Assembly (NCBI RefSeq): GCF_023241715.1
Contig: NZ_JALQCW010000022.1
Location: 40,358-104,357 of the forward strand
DNA from: Pseudomonas morbosilactucae
GTDB taxonomy: Bacteria; Pseudomonadota; Gammaproteobacteria; Pseudomonadales; Pseudomonadaceae
Direction of reading: 5' to 3'
Length of the DNA stretch: 64,000 bases
Numbering within the stretch: the stretch's first letter is position 1; each line of letters starts with the position of its first letter. The notes below the pieces were generated by a model, which was given only the letters and a program-made list of their open reading frames with translations, had not been told where the DNA came from and did no database searches. A program made the translations under genes and the position numbers. Positions 60,977-64,000 of this stretch are shown in pieces.

Positions 60977-61864
60977 TTAAACCAGATACCGCTTGAACCA
61001 GGCGATGGTCCGGTCCCACGCCAGGTTGGCGGCTTCTTCATCGTAGCGGGGGGTGGAGTCGTTGTGGAAGCCGTGGTTCACCCCGGGGTAGATGTAGGCT
61101 TCGTAGGTTTTGCCGGCGGCTTTGAGCGCTTGTTCGTAGGCGGGCCAGCCTTCGTTGATGCGGGTGTCCAGCTCACCGTAGTGGATCAGCAACGGCGCCT
61201 TGATCCGCGCCACGTCGGCGGCTTCAGGCTGGCGGCCGTAGAAGGGCACGGCGGCCGCCAGTTCCGGATAGGCCACGGCGGCGGCATTGGCCACGCCGCC
61301 GCCATAACAGAAGCCGGTGATGCCGACTTTGCCGGTGCTGGCGTCGTGGTGCATCAGCCATTCAATGGCGGCGAAGAAGTCGTTCATCAGTTTTTGCGGG
61401 TCGACCTTGGCCTGCAGGTCCCGTCCCTTGTCGTCGTTGCCGGGGTAACCGCCCACCGAACTCAGGCCATCCGGGGCCAGGGCGATGAAACCGGCCTTGG
61501 CCACACGCCGGGCGACGTCTTCGATGTAAGGGTTCAGCCCGCGATTTTCATGGGCCACCACCACCGCCGGCAGCTTGCCGCTGGCCTTGGCCGGGCGCAC
61601 CAGGTAGGCCCGCACCTGCCCGTGGCCTTTGGGCGAGGGGTAGGTGACGTATTCGGCGACGATCTCCGGGTCGGTAAAGGACACTTGTTCGGCCAGGGCG
61701 TAGTTCGGGGTCAGCGCCGCCAGGGTGGCACTGGCGGTCAGGCCCACCAGGGTGAAGGCCGCCGCGCGGTCGAGAAACTCCCGCCGGTTGATCTTGCCGT
61801 GGGCGTAGTAGTCGTAGAGTTCGAGCAGTTCCGGGGCGAAGTCTTGCGCGGTCAGACGGTCCAT
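60977..61864 (-). CDS. Dienelactone hydrolase-like protein with Tat signal
   Basis: A 295-residue alpha/beta hydrolase (YghX-like). An N-terminal stretch contains the twin-Arg segment [17 protein letters not shown] followed by a hydrophobic core and an ALA cleavage site, so it is probably exported folded to the periplasm. Catalytic residues are the Cys of [16 protein letters not shown], an Asp near [11 protein letters not shown] and the His of [15 protein letters not shown]. The dienelactone-hydrolase family uses Cys-Asp-His in the same places. The natural substrate is unknown. Confidence 0.88.
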   Translation of the reverse strand: MDRLTAQDFAPELLELYDYYAHGKINRREFLDRAAAFTLVGLTASATLAALTPNYALAEQVSFTDPEIVAEYVTYPSPKGHGQVRAYLVRPAKASGKLPAVVVAHENRGLNPYIEDVARRVAKAGFIALAPDGLSSVGGYPGNDDKGRDLQAKVDPQKLMNDFFAAIEWLMHHDASTGKVGITGFCYGGGVANAAAVAYPELAAAVPFYGRQPEAADVARIKAPLLIHYGELDTRINEGWPAYEQALKAAGKTYEAYIYPGVNHGFHNDSTPRYDEEAANLAWDRTIAWFKRYLV

Positions 61865-62223
61865 CGGGGGGCTTCCTTATCAATCACTCGCGGTATCCCC
61901 GGGGCGTTGGGCCTCGAAGGCTGACGAACACGGCTTGAAGTGGGTTGATTAAAGCAGCCTTTGGCGCCCCGGCAAATGGCCGATTTGCCGAGCGGTGCCG
62001 CACCGGGGCGGCTGGCCGAGGAGTTTTTGGTGCTGGTGACAGCACCTCCGTCGGGCCGGGGAAACGGCCGCCGGGGCAGGGCGAGGAATATTCGCCAGGC
62101 GCCTCAAGTCGCCCGTTGCCACGCCGATAGCGTATCGAGCTGCCAAACAGTTTCCAGGCTTCGCGTTTCCCCCCGCATGGCCAGTGCTCGGGTCCATGCA
62201 CAAGAACAATAAAGAGGACAGCC
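61865..62223. other. Hairpin-rich intergenic region (359 bases), no gene seen
   Basis: The gap between the divergent hydrolase and chemoreceptor genes has no convincing coding frame. It holds several perfect stems: CGCCCCGG/CCGGGGCG (61965-62010) enclosing GGCAAAT/ATTTGCC and CGGTG/CACCG, then GGTGCT/AGCACC (62029-62046) and GGCCG/CGGCC with loop GGGAAA (62054-62069). It could be a structured leader or small RNA. I do not recognise a known riboswitch. Confidence 0.45.
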
Positions 62224-64000
62224 ATGACCATTCTTCAGCGAGTGATCGGCGGGTTTGCCGTGTTGGTGCTGTTATTGCTGGCCATGGTGGGGATCAGCTA
62301 TCAAAGCACCCATTCGATCAGTGATCGCTTGACCATCATCACCGGCCAATCAGCGCCGTTGAGCCGGGCCGCCAGTGAGTTGTACGTGCATATCCTGCGG
62401 GCCAACCAAGCGTTGCTGGCGATCCTGATCAGCCAGGAACCGGCGCAGATCGATGCCGGCAAGGCGCCGTTCAACGAGAGCCTGGCGCGCTTCAACCAAT
62501 TGCTCGACAGCATCCCGGCCTACATCGGCGAGCGCCCCGAGCTGCAGGCCAACCTGGCCCAGGAACGCCAGCTCAGCGGCGCCTATGCCGAGCAGGCCCA
62601 GGCGCTGATGGCGACCCACCGCCAGCACGTGGCGCAAGTGGCGCTGACCCGAGGCTTGCAGGGCTACAGCAACAGCCAGGGCGCACAGCTGACCGGCTAC
62701 CTGCGCGATTACATCGCCCGAGAGCGCAACGCCGGGGTGGCGGAGAACGCCGCCGCTGCCGAGAAACTGCTGCTGGAAGTCAACAAATCCTATGACGGCC
62801 TGGCCGCCCACGCCGCCACGCCGGACATTGCCACCTTGCAGCGCCTGCTCAACCTGCAGGACGAGGTGATCCGTTCCCGCGCCCAGGCCCTGGTGGCTGT
62901 GGACCCGCGTGTGGGGCGCATCGCCGGGGTGATGGTCAACCGCCTGTTGAGCGACCTGACCGCCAGCGATGGCCTGTACCAGGCGTATCGCCAAGAGGCG
63001 ACCCTGGCCCAGCAGGTGCTGCAACAGCGCCAGGGCGTGGAAAGCCGGCTGCAAGCCACCCTCGACAAAATCGGCGAGTTCGGCGGCCAGTCGCTGGACG
63101 TGGCCAACGCCGCCAAGAGCGACGCCGACGCCACCATCAGCACCAGCCGCAGCCTGTTGCTGATCGCCTGTGTGCTGGCCGTGCTGGCGGCGGTGGTCAT
63201 CGGCACCTGGGTCGCGTTCAGCCTTCGCCGGCCCCTGGCGGCGTTCCGCGAGGTGCTCAAGACCCTCACCGGTGGCGACATGCGGGTGCGCTTCGATGTC
63301 AGCCGCAAGGATGAATTCGGCGAGCTGGGCGGCTACCTCAACGAGTTGACCCAGGCCCTGCAGAAAACCTTCCGTGAACTGATTGGTTCGGCCGACACCC
63401 TGGCCCAGACCGCCAGTGACAATGCCCAGATCAGCGAGCGCACGACCCGGGTGGTGGATGAACAGAAAGACCGCCTGCACTCCGCCGCCTCGGCCATGAC
63501 CGAGATGGAAAGCACTGTGGAAGAGGTGGCCCGCCGGGCCCAGGACACCCGCAACGCGGTGGATGACACCAGTGACCTGACCCACAAGGTGCAACAGCGC
63601 GTGGCCGAGACCATCGTCAACATCCGCCAGCAGGCCGAACAGGTGAACAAGGCCTCGGCGGTGACCGATGAGTTGCAGAAGTATGGGCAGAACATCGATG
63701 GCATCGTCGATGCGATTCGCACCATTGCCGAGCAGACCAACCTGCTGGCCCTCAACGCCGCCATCAGGCCGCCCGGGCCGGTGAGGCCGGACGGGGCTTT
63801 GCGGTGGTCGCCGACGAAGTGCGCAACCTGGCCCGACGCACCCAGGAGTCGGTGGAAGAAACCCGCACGGTGATCGAAGCCCTGCAGCAAGGCACCCAAG
63901 TGGTGGTGGACGCCATGCACAACAGCCACAGCCAGGCCTGGGCATTCCACCGCCCCCCGTTGCGATTGCTACTGAACCAGGTGAATAGCATCCGGATTGA
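62224..64000 (+). pseudogene. Methyl-accepting chemotaxis protein, frameshifted and cut by the window end
   Basis: A chemoreceptor gene. Residues 8-25 are the first membrane segment, a long helical periplasmic sensor follows (about 30-300), then a second segment (LLIACVLAVLAAVVIGTWVAF), HAMP and the signalling domain up to [14 protein letters not shown] near residue 514. Here one base is missing: after ATC at 63765 the expected GAGGCC reads AGGCC. In the next frame the conserved tip continues ([18 protein letters not shown]) to about 63925. The following 75 bases fit the family poorly and look short. Either the gene is decaying or this part of the assembly is faulty; the rest lies outside. 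Confidence 0.85.

Noticed and set aside
61949..62209. Small open frames in the same gap as a possible protein gene
   Set aside because: Frames on both strands are of similar length, lack ribosome sites and give basic low-complexity translations.
61865..62223. Cobalamin or other known riboswitch in the hairpin-rich gap
   Set aside because: The GGGAAAC-like piece recalls cobalamin elements, but the GCCACTG-type box and the rest of the consensus are absent, and neither flanking gene fits such control.
1..64000. Prophage, transposon, CRISPR, tRNA or rRNA genes
   Set aside because: No integrase, transposase, regular repeat-spacer array, CCA-ended cloverleaf or rRNA sequence was noticed in the reading.

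Overview
The window reads as the chromosome of a fluorescent Pseudomonas (P. fluorescens group). It is GC-rich and densely coded. It holds an RlhA close to the E. coli protein, a two-component p-hydroxyphenylacetate hydroxylase, a FecI/FecR/TonB-receptor iron set, a GGDEF enzyme, many LysR regulators, and short AAGCTTG-type intergenic repeats. I see no tRNA, rRNA, CRISPR array, phage or insertion-sequence gene. It looks like a metabolic accessory region made of small catabolic cassettes, each with its own regulator.

Layout. 1-5422: the end of an L,D-transpeptidase, an iron-responsive sigma/anti-sigma/receptor set and two small conserved proteins. 5637-7820: p-hydroxyphenylacetate 3-hydroxylase oxygenase and reductase. 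7839-14538: a diguanylate cyclase, a GST, a thioesterase, a GlxA-type regulator, a GNAT enzyme, a binding-protein-like protein without signal peptide, and a short Ppx/GppA phosphatase behind Pho-box-like sites. 14598-19639: a sugar/polyol operon (dehydrogenase, hydroxypyruvate-isomerase-like enzyme, periplasmic binding protein) with a good sigma-54 promoter, divergent from its probable sigma-54 activator. 19727-25968: assorted small genes (Nudix, GFA, DUF1963, LysR, two LysE exporters, a nucleotidyltransferase, a DUF1444-like protein). 26205-34436: a flavin monooxygenase / RidA / DUF1028 / M20 amidohydrolase row facing a LysR gene, followed by a SpuC-like aminotransferase, a PotD-like binding protein and a second RidA. 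I read this as use of an N-substituted amine or polyamine. 34572-39926: rlhA, a lipoprotein, and the sad/ptrR pair for succinate semialdehyde oxidation.

39994-53923 is the most interesting part. A long leftward gene row encodes three coupled RraA-family aldolase-like proteins, a class I aminotransferase, a two-subunit ThDP decarboxylase like sulfopyruvate decarboxylase, an acyl-CoA dehydrogenase, a class III CoA-transferase, a dedicated EtfAB, an itaconyl/mesaconyl-CoA hydratase-like protein and a citramalyl-CoA lyase-like protein. A LysR gene is divergent from it, and a KgtP-like 2-oxoglutarate-type transporter lies close by. The lower half resembles the itaconate pathway (CoA-transferase, hydratase, lyase). 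The upper half supplies transamination, decarboxylation and aldol cleavage of a 2-oxo acid. Together they fit a pathway for gamma-branched glutamates (4-methyl-, 4-methylene-, 4-hydroxy-4-methylglutamate), ending in pyruvate and acetyl-CoA. This is an inference from gene content.

54459-64000: further LysR/transporter/hydrolase/SDR cassettes, a Tat-exported dienelactone-hydrolase-like protein, a hairpin-rich intergenic stretch, and a chemotaxis receptor gene that is frameshifted near the window end.
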